Assembly: GCF_902859745.1 (NCBI RefSeq) | Contig: NZ_CADIJW010000024.1 | Location: 1 to 64,000, forward strand | Source: Achromobacter dolens | GTDB lineage: Bacteria > Pseudomonadota > Gammaproteobacteria > Burkholderiales > Burkholderiaceae_B | DNA: 64,000 nucleotides | Reading direction: 5' to 3' | Part shown: positions 63,762-64,000 of the stretch, one piece after another | Layout: every line of letters starts with the position of its first letter | How positions within the stretch are numbered: position 1 is the stretch's first letter | Translations under genes and position numbers: made by a program | Notes under the pieces: generated by a model | What the model was told of the DNA's origin: nothing | The model's input: only the letters and a program-made list of their open reading frames with translations | The model's database searches: none

Positions 63762-64000
63762 TCGGTCGGTGGTCACTTCACGGGCGTGGGGGCGGGTGGC
63801 TTGCTTGGCGTTTTGGCCAAGAGCCGGGGTGGGTCGGAGGGGGGTGCGGGGTCGCCAAAGGCGGCCGCGCGGGCGGCCTTCTTTGGCGTTTGGGTGTCTT
63901 GCGGCGGGGCGGTGCCGGGCTGGCGTGGCTGGCGGCCGGGTGTTGGGCGAGCGCGGCCGTTGTGGCTGCGCTGTTGGCGCCCTCGCCGCTTGCTTACTTC
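63762..64000. other. GC-rich stretch downstream of copy 2, window end
   Basis: No gene could be recognised to the end of the window. The hairpin and tail at 63853-63914 are listed separately; a small hairpin CTTGGC-GTTTTG-GCCAAG lies near 63804. The right edge of the composite element may lie within this stretch. Confidence 0.4.
63853..63914. repeat. GCGG-loop hairpin and conserved 22-nt tail, copy 2
   Basis: A 16-position stem (14 paired) from 63853 to 63888 with loop GCGG, CGCCAAAGGCGGCCGC against GCGGCCTTCTTTGGCG. Four bases later the tail at 63893-63914 matches the copy 1 tail at 18 of 22 positions. The loop-proximal stem matches copy 1 with one base-pair swap (GGCTGC/GCAGCC versus GGCCGC/GCGGCC). 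Confidence 0.7.

Overview
The window is a GC-rich (about two thirds G+C by eye), densely coding chromosomal segment. It opens in dnaA and continues dnaA-dnaN-gyrB, so it lies just downstream of a bacterial chromosomal origin. Protein flavour (LysR regulators, an orphan tripartite-tricarboxylate 'Bug' binding protein, many amino-acid and polyamine type ABC systems, a stand-alone ribB) points to a betaproteobacterium of the Alcaligenaceae, most like Achromobacter or Bordetella. This is inference from sequence character; no database was searched.

Layout. 0-4.9 kb: replication genes ending in a strong terminator. 4.9-12.1 kb: a LysR regulator divergent from a YcaC-like hydrolase, then a plus-strand run of MFS exporter with an ABM-like tail, pirin, XapX membrane protein, exported-type amidohydrolase and DoxX protein. 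12.1-18.5 kb: a LysR regulator divergent from a GltIJKL-like amino-acid ABC transporter, threonine aldolase and an EamA exporter. 18.6-21.3 kb: acylphosphatase, a PhyH-type dioxygenase and an FMN-dependent lactate-type dehydrogenase. 21.3-21.8 kb: a gene-free stretch with a long inverted-repeat element.

Two paralogous catabolic modules follow. Module A (22.8-30.6 kb, IclR regulator) and module B (38.6-46.9 kb, GntR/HutC regulator) each join a polyamine-type ABC importer to a multi-subunit flavoprotein oxidase of the HcnABC / opine-oxidase type: a [2Fe-2S] small subunit, an FAD subunit with a BFD iron-sulfur tail, and one or two DadA-like FAD subunits. A GhrA-like 2-hydroxyacid dehydrogenase (A) or a RidA imine deaminase (B) closes each operon. 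The simplest reading is import of an N-substituted amino acid or opine-like secondary amine, oxidative cleavage to an amine plus 2-oxo acid, and clean-up of the products. Between them lie a GyrI-like AraC regulator and a LysR/Bug/HyuA-HyuB block for a cyclic amide.

46.9-49.4 kb is a small accessory patch: a terminator, frameshifted scraps of a two-partner-secretion (FhaC/FhaB or CdiA type) locus, a Phd-zeta toxin-antitoxin pair on the minus strand, and unassigned sequence. 49.4-55.4 kb is a minus-strand BMP-type nucleoside ABC importer with cytosine deaminase. 55.8-60.4 kb carries housekeeping-like single genes (DedA-rhodanese fusion, ketopantoate reductase family, NAD(P)-binding protein, NTF2-like protein, flavin reductase, nucleoside deoxyribosyltransferase). 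60.4-62.5 kb is a TetR/MFS divergent pair. 62.5-63.5 kb is ribB behind an FMN riboswitch.

The most unusual signal is non-coding. Two elements, at 21.41-21.70 and 63.60-63.91 kb, share the same order: a perfect 33-bp inverted-repeat arm, a conserved core of 94-99 nt, the complementary arm, a spacer, a second hairpin with a GCGG loop, and a conserved 22-nt tail. The core and tail sequences are conserved, but the arms are entirely different in the two copies and remain perfectly self-complementary.
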